A stretch of 64,000 bases of DNA, taken from positions 28,201 through 92,200 of the forward strand of contig NZ_BAGG01000066.1 in assembly GCF_000308695.1 (NCBI RefSeq). Direction: 5' to 3'. Position 1 is the first letter of the stretch; every line of letters starts with the position of its first letter. This stretch comes from Nocardia takedensis NBRC 100417 (GTDB taxonomy: Bacteria; Actinomycetota; Actinomycetes; Mycobacteriales; Mycobacteriaceae). The notes beneath the pieces were generated by a model. That model was given only the letters and a program-made list of their open reading frames with translations, did no database searches and had not been told where the DNA came from. Positions 27,213 to 36,101 of the stretch are shown piece by piece. The translations under genes were made by a program, and so were the position numbers.

Positions 27213-27278
27213 ACGAGGCGGGGTCGACACGTGGTCGTGGTCGCTGGGATCGGTGGCCGGCCCCGCCAGGATGAGGGG

Positions 27279-27698
27279 ATGACACCCACGCCGCGCGACC
27301 CGCGCTGGAGCGCGCACCGCCACATCCCGGCCCCGCCGGAGGTGGTGTGGCGACTGCTCATCGATCCGACGGCCTGGCCCCGATGGGGTCCGACCGTCAG
27401 CGCCGCCACTCTCGACGGCGATCGCCTGACGGCGGGCGCGCGCGGCGCCGTCACCACCGCGGTCGGGATATCGCTGCCGTTCGTCATCACCGACTTCGTC
27501 CCCGGACGCCGTTGGGCGTGGACGGTCGCGGGCATCCCGGCGACCACGCACGAAGTCGAGCCGGCCGACGGCGGGTGTCGGGCAACGATGTCCGCGCCGC
27601 TGTGGGCGCCCGCCTACCTCCCCGTCCTGCGGATCGCGCTGGGCCGCATCGACCGCATGGCCCGCCGCGGAGACACCGACCCTCCGCACGGGAACTGA
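27279..27698 (+). CDS. SRPBCC (START-like) family protein
   Basis: 139 residues from ATG 27279 behind AGGATGAGGGG. Pattern of the SRPBCC/polyketide-cyclase-like fold: SAHRHIPAPPEVVWRLLIDP, WPRWGPTVSAATL, then strand repeats with FVITDFVPGRRWAWTVAG. These proteins form a hydrophobic pocket binding small ligands. Nothing shows the ligand. The C-terminus (RRGDTDPPHGN) is polar and disordered-looking. Confidence 0.85.
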   Translation: MTPTPRDPRWSAHRHIPAPPEVVWRLLIDPTAWPRWGPTVSAATLDGDRLTAGARGAVTTAVGISLPFVITDFVPGRRWAWTVAGIPATTHEVEPADGGCRATMSAPLWAPAYLPVLRIALGRIDRMARRGDTDPPHGN

Positions 27699-27712
27699 GT
27701 CCAATTGGTCTC
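27697..27712. promoter_or_regulatory. Palindrome upstream of the SBF transporter gene
   Basis: GAGTCCAATTGGTCTC: a CCAATTGG core with flanking GAG/CTC arms, 77 bp before the transporter ATG and overlapping the stop of the SRPBCC gene. Possible operator. Confidence 0.4.
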
Positions 27713-27735
27713 ATATGTCCATATTTCATGCTACC

Positions 27736-27776
27736 GTCCGTGATCTCGGCGGCGGCCACCCGCCGGGATCACGGAC
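27736..27776 (+). promoter_or_regulatory. 17-bp stem-loop in the transporter leader
   Basis: Arms GTCCGTGATC and GATCACGGAC (perfect) continue inward through one G-T and one C-G pair to GGCGG/CCGCC, leaving a 7-nt loop CGGCCAC. It ends 12 nt before the ATG, directly ahead of the RBS. TACCGT (27732-27737) may be the -10 box, in which case this is an operator over the start site. Confidence 0.65.
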
Positions 27777-27788
27777 CGAGAGAAGAGC

Positions 27789-28664
27789 ATGAACGACTCC
27801 GCGTTGATCACCACCGGATTGCCGATCGCGTTGGCGGTCATCATGTTCGGGCTCGGGCTGTCGCTGACCGTCGAGGATTTCGGTCGGGTGGCGCGCACCC
27901 CCAAGGCGGTCGCGGTCGCCTTGGTACTCCAGGTCCTGGTGCTGCCGCTCGTCGCTTTCGGACTGGTGAAAGCGTTCGACCTCTCGCCACTGCTCGCCGT
28001 CGGGGTCATGCTGTTGGCCGCTTCACCCGGCGGGACCACGGCCAATCTGTTCAGTCACCTCTTCCGCGGCGACGTCGCCCTCAACATCAGCCTGACCGCG
28101 ATCAATTCGGTACTCGCCGCGTTCACCATCCCGATCATCACCAATTTCGCCATCGCGCACTTCGACGCCGAGGGCGAACTCGGTTTGCAGTTCGCCAAGG
28201 TGGCGCAGGTGGTGGCGATCGTGCTGATCCCGGTGGCGATCGGCATGCTGGTGCGCCGCCGCGCACCAGGGTTCGCGCAACGCGCCGACCGGCCCGTGCG
28301 GATCTTCTCCATCGCCGTGCTGGTGCTCGTGTCGGTCGGGGCGCTGATCGGCGAACGCGACGACATCGGTGACTACGCGCGCCAGGTCGGACTGGTCACC
28401 GGCCTGTTCTGCCTGGCGAGCCTCACCCTCGGATACTTCGGCGCGCGTCTGCTGCGACTGGACGAACGCCAGGCCATCGCGAGTTCGATGGAAGTCGGCA
28501 TCCACAACACCACCGTCGCGCTCACCATCGCGCTGAGCGTGCTGGACAGCGCCGAGGTCGCGATCCCCAGCGCCGTCTACTCGGTGCTCATGTACCTCCT
28601 GGCCACCGCCTTCGGCTACCTGATCACCAAGCGCGTCACCCATGGCCCCACCCTGTTCAGGTGA
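27789..28664 (+). CDS. Bile acid:sodium symporter (SBF/BASS) family transporter
   Basis: 291 residues, about ten helices: LPIALAVIMFGLGLSLTVED, LVLQVLVLPLVAFGLV, the first Na+-site motif LLAASPGGTTANLFSHLF, NISLTAINSVLAAFTIPII, and the second motif SSMEVGIHNTTVALTIALSV. These two crossing motifs (SPGGTxxN and ExGxxN) are the Na+/substrate core of the ASBT fold. It probably imports an organic anion; substrate unknown. ATG follows GAGAGAAGAGC. Its stop codon is inside a bidirectional terminator. Confidence 0.92.
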   Translation: MNDSALITTGLPIALAVIMFGLGLSLTVEDFGRVARTPKAVAVALVLQVLVLPLVAFGLVKAFDLSPLLAVGVMLLAASPGGTTANLFSHLFRGDVALNISLTAINSVLAAFTIPIITNFAIAHFDAEGELGLQFAKVAQVVAIVLIPVAIGMLVRRRAPGFAQRADRPVRIFSIAVLVLVSVGALIGERDDIGDYARQVGLVTGLFCLASLTLGYFGARLLRLDERQAIASSMEVGIHNTTVALTIALSVLDSAEVAIPSAVYSVLMYLLATAFGYLITKRVTHGPTLFR

Positions 28665-28681
28665 CCCCGAACAGGGTGGGG
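28646..28681. terminator. Bidirectional terminator
   Basis: CCCCACCCTGTTC and GAACAGGGTGGGG, 13-bp perfect arms with a 10-nt loop. It spans the stop codon of the SBF gene and precedes the 3' end of the convergent luciferase-like remnant. Confidence 0.8.
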
Positions 28682-28688
28682 TGACATG

Positions 28689-29200
28689 TCAGGCGTGGAC
28701 CGGGGCGAGCGGGCGCAGGCCGAAGTTGTCGCGCAGGGTGGCGCCCGAGTAGTCGGCGCGCAGCACGCCGCGATCCTGGAGCAGCGGCACGACCCGGTCG
28801 ACGAATTCGTCCAGACCCCACGGCACCAGGTGGGAGCCGAGGATGAAACCGTCGGAGCCGTCCTCGGCGACGAACGAGGCGATCTGATCGGCGACCGAGG
28901 TCGGGGTGCCGACCAGCGGTCCGCGCTCGAACTGGTCGATGACGACTTCGCGCAGGGTCAGTTTCTTGGCCTCGGCGACCTGGCGCAGTCGCTCGACGGT
29001 GGCGAAGCGGTCCTGGTGGACGAAGGCGCGGCCCTGGATGATCGGCGGCGCTTGCGGATCGGGATCGATGTCCGGCCCGCGGCCACCGCGGGATTTGATG
29101 TCGCGGTAGAACTCGGTCGCCTTGGGCAGGTCGCCGTAGGGGGAGAAGATGGCGTCGGCGTTCGCGGCGGCGAAGTCGCGGCCCTGCGGGGAGACGCCCG
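28689..29200 (-). pseudogene. 5'-truncated luciferase-like (LLM) flavin monooxygenase gene
   Basis: About 165 codons resemble the C-terminal part of NtaA/SnaA/DszA-type flavin monooxygenases: GRDFAAANADAIFSPYGDL, REVVIDQFERGPLVGTPTSV, ADQIASFVAEDGSDGFILG and LQDRGVLRADYSGATLRDNF. Full-length enzymes are about 430-450 residues. The flavin-binding N-terminal barrel is missing and a segment after RDIKSRGGRG is shorter than usual. Upstream of about 29200 the frame runs into unrelated Pro/Arg-rich sequence. It is best read as a remnant. Confidence 0.75.
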
Positions 29201-29332
29201 CGGCTGTTCGAGGTGTGGGCCCGCGATTCGGCGGCCGGGCGGGTGCCCAGCGAGGTGGGCTGAGCCACGGACGATTCCGTGATCGCTCTACCATGGGGCC
29301 GGGCCGTCGGCCCGTGAACCCGAGGGGGAGAC

Positions 29333-29836
29333 GTGAGCGGTGCGGGACCGGTGTCGAGCGGCGAGGTGGCCGCGATCCGCGAGGTGATCGCCGCCGTCGC
29401 GCCCGAGGAACTGCCGCTGGTCGACGCGCTGGCCCAGCTCGACCCGGACACGGTCACGCGGCAGATGCGCGAACTCGGGGACGGCGGCGAACCGCTGGGG
29501 TTCGGGATCACCGAGGCGGTCGCGCTGGCCACGCCCGTGCTCTGGCTGGTGATGCAGCAGATCATGGAGCGTTTCGGCGAGGCGGCGGCCGAGGAGGCGC
29601 TGCGGCGCTCGGGCAGTCTGTGGCGCAGACTGCTGCGCCGGCCGCGTCCGGCGCGCGAGGTGCCGGAATTGACCCGTGAACAGCTCGCCGAGGTGCACGC
29701 ACAGGTCCTTGCCCTGTCCGCCGAACGCGGCCTCGAGCCCGAACGGGCGGCCGCCTTGGCCGACGCTCTGATCGCCGAGCTCGCCCTCGGGAACACCGCG
29801 CCGCGCGACGGCGCACCCGATCCCGAGCCCGCCTGA
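29333..29836 (+). CDS. Hypothetical protein
   Basis: 167 residues from GTG 29333 with GAGGGGGA upstream. Mostly helical: EVAAIREVIAAVAPEELPLV, a hydrophobic stretch ITEAVALATPVLWLVMQQIM (about 59-78) that may be a membrane or buried helix, then RRSGSLWRRLLRRPRP and a C-terminal four-helix-like region LTREQLAEVHAQVLALSAER. No family recognised. It stands alone, 340 bp before the PEP-utiliser-like gene. Confidence 0.75.
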   Translation: MSGAGPVSSGEVAAIREVIAAVAPEELPLVDALAQLDPDTVTRQMRELGDGGEPLGFGITEAVALATPVLWLVMQQIMERFGEAAAEEALRRSGSLWRRLLRRPRPAREVPELTREQLAEVHAQVLALSAERGLEPERAAALADALIAELALGNTAPRDGAPDPEPA

Positions 29837-30178
29837 CCACTACGAAAACGGTCCGGTCGGTTCGTGGTGTGTGCCCGGTGCGGCGGGCCATTGTGATCCC
29901 GGTCTCTCGACCTGTGATGTATTCTATTGCGGCACAATCGGATCGCCGTCGATCGAGCTCGCCGACACCGGGCGTGCGGGCCCGCAGGGGCGCGGTCCGG
30001 TCGCTCCGGGCACGATCGAGGGGCCGACCCGACACAGACGCGGTTTGCCGCAGGTTCATCGACGCCGGGTACGAGATCCCGTGCGTCACGCAGTCATCGG
30101 TGAAACGCGATCCGGCAAGTCCGGGGTGGCGGCGGATCGCCGTGCGTCACCCGCCGACCGAGGGAATCGAGGGGTGGG
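29837..30178. other. 342-bp intergenic region with a probable promoter
   Basis: It contains an AT-richer patch (29905-29945) with TATTCT as a possible -10 box. The rest shows no gene, repeat or riboswitch I can recognise; GAGGGGTGGG at its end is the RBS of the next gene. Confidence 0.4.
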
Positions 30179-32131
30179 ATGGCCGTGGAGGGTCTGGTCC
30201 GGCCGACGGCGGACACATCGGCGCGGCGGGTGAGTCTATTGTGCGCGCGAGTGGGGAAGGGCGAACTCGAACCCGCCGCCGCGCTGGCCGAGGTCACCGC
30301 CGCCGAACTGGGCCGACTGCTCGGCGGCGGCCTGGTGACCGGCGAGGACGCCTTGGCGCGCGGTCGCACCCGCTCGCCCGGAGTCGCCGTGGGCGTGCTG
30401 GCCATGTCGACCGAGGTCGCCGCCGAACTCGACCGCGCGGGCGTGGCTTTCGTCCTCGCGGTCGACGACGCCGACCCCACGTATTTCCCCGCCCTGGCGG
30501 CCTGCGCGGGCTACTTCACCGCCGACCCCGGCGGCGACGCCTTCGGGCCCTCGCGCGCGGTCGCGGGCGGTCGTCCCACCGTGATCGCCGTGCCCTACCG
30601 CCGCACCGTGTGCGAACAGATCGCCGCCGTCCGCGCGATCGAGACGCCCGACGGTCGCCGTATCGACCTGCGCGTTCCCGCCACCCGCACCGCGATCTTC
30701 GGCGACACCGCCGTCGCCGAGGGCGAATGGATCTCCCTCGACGCGGTCACGGGCGCCCTGCACGCGGGCCGGGCGGGCGTCGAGTACTCGCCGGTCGCCG
30801 AGTTCTACCGGCTCGCCTGGGATCTGGTCGAGGAAGCGGTCGCCTACGGTCTCACCGCCACCCACGTCGACGCGGTGCGCTCGTTCCCCTCCCTGCCCAC
30901 CCGCGAACCGGTCACCGCCCGGTTGACCGCGCTGGCCGCCGACCCGGTCCTCACCGGCTACTGGCTGATGCTCGCCGAAGCGCACCGCCGCCGACGCCTG
31001 GACGTGTGGACCACCGCCCACACCCCCGAGGCCGTCGGGCGCGCCGTCCTGCTGACCAGTCCCGTGCACGTCCACCACGACGCGTGGGTCAGTTTCGACG
31101 TCCCGGCCGTGCAGGTCGGACTGGTCCGCGACGAGCGGATGTGGACCGACGAGATCGACCTCGACATCCTGCGCTCGCTGGTCCTGGGCCCCGACCTGGT
31201 GCCCGAGGACCGCTGGCGCGACGTCGTCGAGGACTACCTGCTGCGCCACACCGCGCGCCTGACCCGGACGCTGGCCGAGGCGCGCGGGGGAGTGGTCGTC
31301 CTGCGGGCGCTGTGCCTGTCCTGCACCGGCCTGCTGCCCGCCGAGGACGACATCGACCGTCTGGCCGAACGGTGCCGGGTGCCCGCCGAACACCTGCGCG
31401 AGGTCGTCGCCGACGTGATCAGCGCCGGGGAGACCCAGGGCTGCCGCGGCGCCCGACTGCTGAGCCAACGCCCCGACCTGGCCCGCCTGTGGCTGACCGC
31501 GGTCTGCCGGGCCGTGCGCGCGGTCGCCGACAGCGGGGAACCCGCCCGATTACGCATCCTGCTGCCGACCGTGACCGTCCCCGAGGAAGCCCGCCGCTTC
31601 CTCGCCGAACTCGACGCCGTCGCACCCGAGATCCTCGGGCGCGCGGGCCTGACGCTGCTGGACGGGGTGTCGGTGGTGATCGAGACGATGGGCGCGCATC
31701 TGCTCGCCGGTGATTTCCTCGCGCTGCGCTCGGAGGTAACCGCGGTCGACGGCGCGATGATCGGCGGCGCCGATTTCACCGCCGCCTGCTTCACGGTCGA
31801 CCCGCGCGACGCGGCCCGCACCGTCTTCCCGGGCTACCTGCGCGCGGGCATCCTGCCCGCCAGCCCCTTCGACACCCTCGACCCGCTGGTCGGGCGCGCC
31901 GTCCTCGATCTGCTCGACCGCACCGGCGAGGCCACCCCGCTCATGGGTCTGGGCGGCGAACTCGCCGGTTCCTGGGACGCGGTGGCGTGGCTGGCCGAAC
32001 AGGCCGCCCCGCGCGGCCTGCACTACGTCACCACCGACCCCGACACCGCACCGAGCGCCCTGTTCGCCGCCGCCGGCGCGGGTCGACCGACCACACCCCG
32101 CCTACGAGCCATCCGCTCCGCCGACTCCTGA
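30179..32131 (+). CDS. PEP-utilising-enzyme-like protein lacking catalytic residues
   Basis: 650 residues. Residues about 58-200 resemble the swivelling phosphohistidine domain of PPDK/PtsI: ALARGRTRSPGVAVGVL, then EWISLDAVTGALHAG. The catalytic TSHAA box aligns with GGDAFGPSRAVAGGRP, which has no histidine. The C-terminal part resembles the PEP-binding TIM barrel: RLRILLPTVTVPEEARRF, VSVVIETMGAHLLAGDF and FPGYLRAGILPASPFDTLD; but GTNDL is replaced by DFTAACF and the catalytic cysteine of GICGE is a glycine (MGLGGELAGS, about 590). The ATP-grasp domain is absent. I infer a pseudoenzyme with a binding or regulatory role. ATG follows GAGGGGTGGG. Confidence 0.7.
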   Translation: MAVEGLVRPTADTSARRVSLLCARVGKGELEPAAALAEVTAAELGRLLGGGLVTGEDALARGRTRSPGVAVGVLAMSTEVAAELDRAGVAFVLAVDDADPTYFPALAACAGYFTADPGGDAFGPSRAVAGGRPTVIAVPYRRTVCEQIAAVRAIETPDGRRIDLRVPATRTAIFGDTAVAEGEWISLDAVTGALHAGRAGVEYSPVAEFYRLAWDLVEEAVAYGLTATHVDAVRSFPSLPTREPVTARLTALAADPVLTGYWLMLAEAHRRRRLDVWTTAHTPEAVGRAVLLTSPVHVHHDAWVSFDVPAVQVGLVRDERMWTDEIDLDILRSLVLGPDLVPEDRWRDVVEDYLLRHTARLTRTLAEARGGVVVLRALCLSCTGLLPAEDDIDRLAERCRVPAEHLREVVADVISAGETQGCRGARLLSQRPDLARLWLTAVCRAVRAVADSGEPARLRILLPTVTVPEEARRFLAELDAVAPEILGRAGLTLLDGVSVVIETMGAHLLAGDFLALRSEVTAVDGAMIGGADFTAACFTVDPRDAARTVFPGYLRAGILPASPFDTLDPLVGRAVLDLLDRTGEATPLMGLGGELAGSWDAVAWLAEQAAPRGLHYVTTDPDTAPSALFAAAGAGRPTTPRLRAIRSADS

Positions 32132-32373
32132 ATCCCCGCCGGCTCCCGACTCACGCCGGCGTTTCGCCTGGTCGCGGATTTCGCCTCGGGGGTGGGGGGC
32201 GGGCTGTAGGATTGGGCGCGGGTGAGGGGTGGTCGATACTCGAGAAGTCAAGGTGTGCAAGGGGATTCGACAACTCTGCCCGGTCCCGAGCAGGTCCTTT
32301 CCGAGTGCCCGCAGCGCGGCGGGTCGCGGTTGCAGTGCTGTCCACGTACGACCACGCATCGAGAGGAACGGAT

Positions 32374-34002
32374 ATGTCACGTCCCCATCAGGATCGATTG
32401 CGGTTGCTGTCCCCCGATCAGGAGGCCGATGTCGACCGGGTCGTCACCGACCTGCTGACCGGTGTCAGCGCGGGCGTTCCGGCCGACCTGGTCGACGACA
32501 TCGCCAAAGTGCGCGAACAGTGCCGGTTGGGCGCGGAGCGGATTCCCGGCGCGGGGGTGATGCTGGACGGGTTCGCGGCCTGGCCGCTGTTCGGCGGTCC
32601 GCATCCGCTGGTCGTGCTGCCCGCGGGCCTGGACCCGAAGGGCTGGAAGATGTACAGCGGCGCGATCGTGCGCCTGCTGATGCGCGGGTACGCGGTCGTG
32701 GCCTACACCGAGCGCGGTCTGCCCGGTTCGGAGGGCGAGTTGACGGTGGCCGGTCCCGAGGACGTCGCCGACGGCATCGCGGTCATCGACTGGGCGCTGG
32801 ATCACGACCGACTCGACGTCGACCGTGATCGCGTCGGCATGATGGGCATCTCCTACGGTTCGGGCATCAGCCAACTGGTGGCGGCGGCCGACGACCGGGT
32901 GGGCGCGGTGGTCGCGTTGAGCACCTGGGCCGATCTCGGGGAGGCCCTCTACGACAACGGCACCCGGCACCTGATGGCGGTGGAGGCGCTGGCCGCGATC
33001 AGCGAACATCCCAGCGCCGACCTGCTGCGGGTGCTGGCCGATTTCCGCGCGAACGAGAACATCGGCGAGGTGCTGGAGTGGGCCGCGCCGCGTTCACCGG
33101 CGCGCGTGTCGCAGCGGCGGGTGCCGACCTTTTTCACCAGCTACTGGCACGAGACGATCTTCCCGCAGAACCAACTGCTCGACCACTTCGACCGCTACCA
33201 GGGCGACAAGCGACTGGATCTGGCGATCGGCGACCACGGCGCGGTCGAGATTCCCGGCCTGACGCTGGGCGTGCACACCAGAACCACCGAGGCCGCCTAC
33301 GACTGGCTCGACCACCACCTGCGCGGGGTGGACAACGGCATCGACCGCGACGGTCTCGTGCACATCGAGACCATGCACAATTTCGCGAAAGAGGCGGCGG
33401 CGGACCTGAAGTCCTGGATCCGCCCGTCGCGGCGCTACTACCTGGAGGCCCCCGAAGCGGGCAGCACCGACGGCGTGCTCACCGAGTTGTCGACCTCGGG
33501 CTACGGGCAGAGCATCCAGGTCGGCGACGCCCAGGTCCGCGCGGCGAGCACTCTGGTGTTCGACGGCTTCCTGGAGCGGTTGCTGATGCCGAAACGGCAG
33601 CGGTTGGCCGAGGTCGACCGTCGGGCGGCGGCGGTGTGGAGCACCGAGGGGTTCCGCGAACCGCAGCGCGTCGCGGGCATTCCGGAGTTGCAGGTGACGG
33701 TGACCCCGTCGGAGGACGAGGTCACCGTCATCGCCTACCTGTTCGACTTGCAGCCCTTCACGGGGGCGCTGACGATCATCACCCACGCCGCCGTCACGGT
33801 GGACGACGCGGTGGCGGGCGAACCCGCGCCCGTGCACATCCGGTTGCAGGCCACCGACTACCGGATCCGCGCCGGTCACAAGTTGGTGCTGATCGTCGAC
33901 ACCCGCGACCCGCTCTACGGTGAGGACAACACGGACGGGTCCACGATCACCCTCTCCGATCATCACGGAGCGGCCTTCGTGGACGTCCCGCTCTCGAGCT
34001 GA
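32374..34002 (+). CDS. X-Pro dipeptidyl-peptidase/CocE-like (S15-type) alpha/beta hydrolase
   Basis: 542 residues from ATG 32374 (RBS GAGAGGA). N-terminal hydrolase domain: PLVVLPAGLDPKGWKMYSGA, GYAVVAYTERGLPGSEGE, nucleophile serine in MMGISYGSGISQL, and a likely catalytic histidine in LAIGDHGAVEIPG. The C-terminal part (about 370-542) is beta-rich with ITHAAVTVDDAV, RLQATDYRIRAGHKLVLIVDT and resembles the jelly-roll of S15/CocE enzymes. No signal peptide, so probably cytosolic. Substrate unknown; peptidase or esterase. Confidence 0.85.
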   Translation: MSRPHQDRLRLLSPDQEADVDRVVTDLLTGVSAGVPADLVDDIAKVREQCRLGAERIPGAGVMLDGFAAWPLFGGPHPLVVLPAGLDPKGWKMYSGAIVRLLMRGYAVVAYTERGLPGSEGELTVAGPEDVADGIAVIDWALDHDRLDVDRDRVGMMGISYGSGISQLVAAADDRVGAVVALSTWADLGEALYDNGTRHLMAVEALAAISEHPSADLLRVLADFRANENIGEVLEWAAPRSPARVSQRRVPTFFTSYWHETIFPQNQLLDHFDRYQGDKRLDLAIGDHGAVEIPGLTLGVHTRTTEAAYDWLDHHLRGVDNGIDRDGLVHIETMHNFAKEAAADLKSWIRPSRRYYLEAPEAGSTDGVLTELSTSGYGQSIQVGDAQVRAASTLVFDGFLERLLMPKRQRLAEVDRRAAAVWSTEGFREPQRVAGIPELQVTVTPSEDEVTVIAYLFDLQPFTGALTIITHAAVTVDDAVAGEPAPVHIRLQATDYRIRAGHKLVLIVDTRDPLYGEDNTDGSTITLSDHHGAAFVDVPLSS

Positions 34003-34043
34003 GCGCGACGGCGGGCGTCCGGGGCGGTTCCGGGCGTCCGCGT

Positions 34044-34811
34044 CTAGCGGATGGCGACCACGACCCGGTCGTCGCCGTACTGCCACACGAGGCCGGCTTC
34101 GGCGAAGCCGGCCTCGCGGGCGAACTGGACGTAGTCGTGCACGGTGGGCCGATCGTCCACGACGTGCGCGAATCCGCCGTCGCGCAGGCGGACCAGGTCG
34201 GCCAGTTCGGGCGCGTCCTGGACCGCCGCCCACCACGCCGTCCAGTCCTCGGCGTCGGCGGTGCCGTTGCGTTGGGCCCGCCGCCGCGTCATCGCGCGAC
34301 CCAGCGCGTCGAGTCGGGGCCCGCTCGCGCCCTCGTAGAGGTGGTCGCCGTCGACGAAGACGCCGCCGGGCGGCAGCGCCCGCGCGCAGGTCTCGATCAG
34401 TCCGCGCAGCGGGGTGCGGTTCATCCAGTGCAGGGCGGTGGTGCTGACGAAGGCGTCCGGCGCGCGGTCCAGGCCGAGTCCGTCGAGCCAGGTGTCCGTG
34501 CGCAGGTCGGCGTCGACGGCGCGGAATCGCCGCGGGTCGAGGGTGAGTCCGGCGAGTCCGAGCAGCAGCGGGTCGGCGTCGACGCCGACGATGGTGGCTT
34601 CGGGGATGCGGCGCAGCAGGCGCTCGGACAGTGTGCCCGGCCCGACGCCGAGATCCACGATCAGCGGATCGGGGCGGTCCAGGAGTTCGACGAGGACGTC
34701 GCCGATGACCTCGAAGCGCTGTTCGCGGTCGGGCATATAGTGTTCTTGTTGCCGGTCCCAGCGCCGCACCCAGTAGCGGGCCCGTTCGACATCGAGCAGT
34801 ACCCGCGTCAT
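34044..34811 (-). CDS. Class I SAM-dependent methyltransferase
   Basis: 255 residues from ATG 34811 (GAGG upstream; an earlier in-frame ATG lacks an RBS). SAM motif I is IVDLGVGPGTLSERLL (about 51-66), the acidic end of strand 2 is VGVDADPLLL, motif III is DAFVSTTALHWM and the post-motif ALPPGGVFVDGDHLYEG. Small-molecule methyltransferase type; substrate unknown. It is convergent with the hydrolase. Confidence 0.88.
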   Translation of the reverse strand: MTRVLLDVERARYWVRRWDRQQEHYMPDREQRFEVIGDVLVELLDRPDPLIVDLGVGPGTLSERLLRRIPEATIVGVDADPLLLGLAGLTLDPRRFRAVDADLRTDTWLDGLGLDRAPDAFVSTTALHWMNRTPLRGLIETCARALPPGGVFVDGDHLYEGASGPRLDALGRAMTRRRAQRNGTADAEDWTAWWAAVQDAPELADLVRLRDGGFAHVVDDRPTVHDYVQFAREAGFAEAGLVWQYGDDRVVVAIR

Positions 34812-35093
34812 CGGAGCCTCACCGCGTGTCCGGCGCGGCTTCGGCAGAGTGTTCTGTGACACGCGAAATCGCTTGCTGGATGCGATATCTCGTGCGTTGT
34901 CCGGCGGTTCGTGGCTCGGCCCTCCTCGGTTGTCGACTGTGCTCGGTCACGTCCGGGAGACATCGTAGGCAAGCGTGATCACCCCCATTGACAGCGGTCA
35001 CCGATTGGGGCGTCGAGTTCGGGGTATTGCCTCCCGCGAGTCCGGGGCGACGATGCCCCTCCGCATCGACGCCATGACCGGAAAGGATCGGAA

Positions 35094-35603
35094 ATGACAG
35101 GAACCCTGGTCGATCTCCCCGTCGAACGCGAGCGGATCGCGCATCCCACCCCGGGGGCGCGCCGCGACCGTTCGGGCGCGCCGACGCTGTGGCGGGAGGC
35201 CAAGACGGTGCTGGTCGCGCAGCGCCGCGGCCCGCGCGAGGTGGTGACGTTCCCGCGGTTGGTCATTCCGATCGGGGACAATCAACTCGCCTTCGGGCTG
35301 TCCTCGCGTTCACGGGAAGCGGACGAATTGGCCAGGGACAGTCGGGTCCTGGTGCAACCGGGAGATTGGCGCGGCACGCCGGCCCTCGGTTCCCACGAGC
35401 GCGAGGGCGTCGCCCAACTGGTCAGCGCGGGCACCCTACTGCCCTACGTGCAGTCCGAATTGGACGCCAAATACCGCTGGCGCGTCCCGATGTCGCGCAT
35501 GTTCCACCGGTTGTTCCGCCGCGAGGCCACGCCCTACGGCGACGCGGTGGTGCTGGTGACGGTCGATGAAGCCGGCCACCTGCCCTTCCTTCCGTTGCCC
35601 TGA
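35094..35603 (+). CDS. Pyridoxamine 5'-phosphate oxidase-like (PPOX/FDOR) fold protein
   Basis: 169 residues. The split-barrel pattern is visible: TVLVAQRRGPREVVTFPRLV, NQLAFGLSSRSREADELARDS, RVLVQPGDWRGTPAL, and the family C-terminal motif KYRWRVPMSRMFHRLF. Such proteins bind flavin, F420 or heme; which one cannot be told here. RBS GGAAAGGA precedes the ATG and TTGACA at about 34988 could be a -35. The broken TetR gene next door may once have controlled it. Confidence 0.75.
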   Translation: MTGTLVDLPVERERIAHPTPGARRDRSGAPTLWREAKTVLVAQRRGPREVVTFPRLVIPIGDNQLAFGLSSRSREADELARDSRVLVQPGDWRGTPALGSHEREGVAQLVSAGTLLPYVQSELDAKYRWRVPMSRMFHRLFRREATPYGDAVVLVTVDEAGHLPFLPLP

Positions 35604-35606
35604 CCG

Positions 35607-36101
35607 CTACCGCGCGCCGTAGGCCGCGACGAATGTCCTGCCGCCGCCTCGGCGATGGCTCGGAGTTCGGGCGCGCGCACCGTGCGGGTGCCCAGGCGCG
35701 AGCGGTTCTAGAGCGGCGCGGCGAGTAGTGCGAGCAGTTGTTCGGCCGCCACCTCCGGGTCCTCGGCGCGCAGTTTCCCGGCCAGGGTGAGCCTGGCGAG
35801 TCGGTCGGTGAGCGCGTCGAGGGTGCGTCCGGCGGTCTGGTCGCGCACCAGCGTGATCAGTTCCGGGTGTCCGTAGGCCAGGCGGCGCAGGGCGTGCGAG
35901 CGTTCGTCGTCGCAGACGCGCAACAGTCGATGGGCGACGTCGTCCAAGGCGGCGCGTGGGTCCTCGCCCGTCGCCCGGAGTCGGTCGAGCACCGCCACGC
36001 AGTCCGCGCCGACGGCCTGCGCGACCAGTGTCACCGATTCCCGCAGCAGCGCGTGTTTGTCCTCGAAGTGGTTGTAGACGGTCGGTGTGGCGACACCGGG
36101 A
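35607..36101 (-). pseudogene. Decayed TetR-family regulator gene
   Basis: From about 36099 the minus strand reads GVATPTVYNHFEDKHALLRE, the recognition helix and following part of a TetR HTH, then a normal helical ligand domain to ALLAAPL, where an amber TAG (35710-35708) interrupts. Past the stop the same frame continues NRSRLGTRTVRAPELRAIAEA as expected for a TetR tail, then a shift is needed near 35640 to reach the natural-looking end TFVAAYGAR. The first 35 or so residues of the HTH are missing. So three lesions: 5' deletion, nonsense codon and frameshift. Confidence 0.8.
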
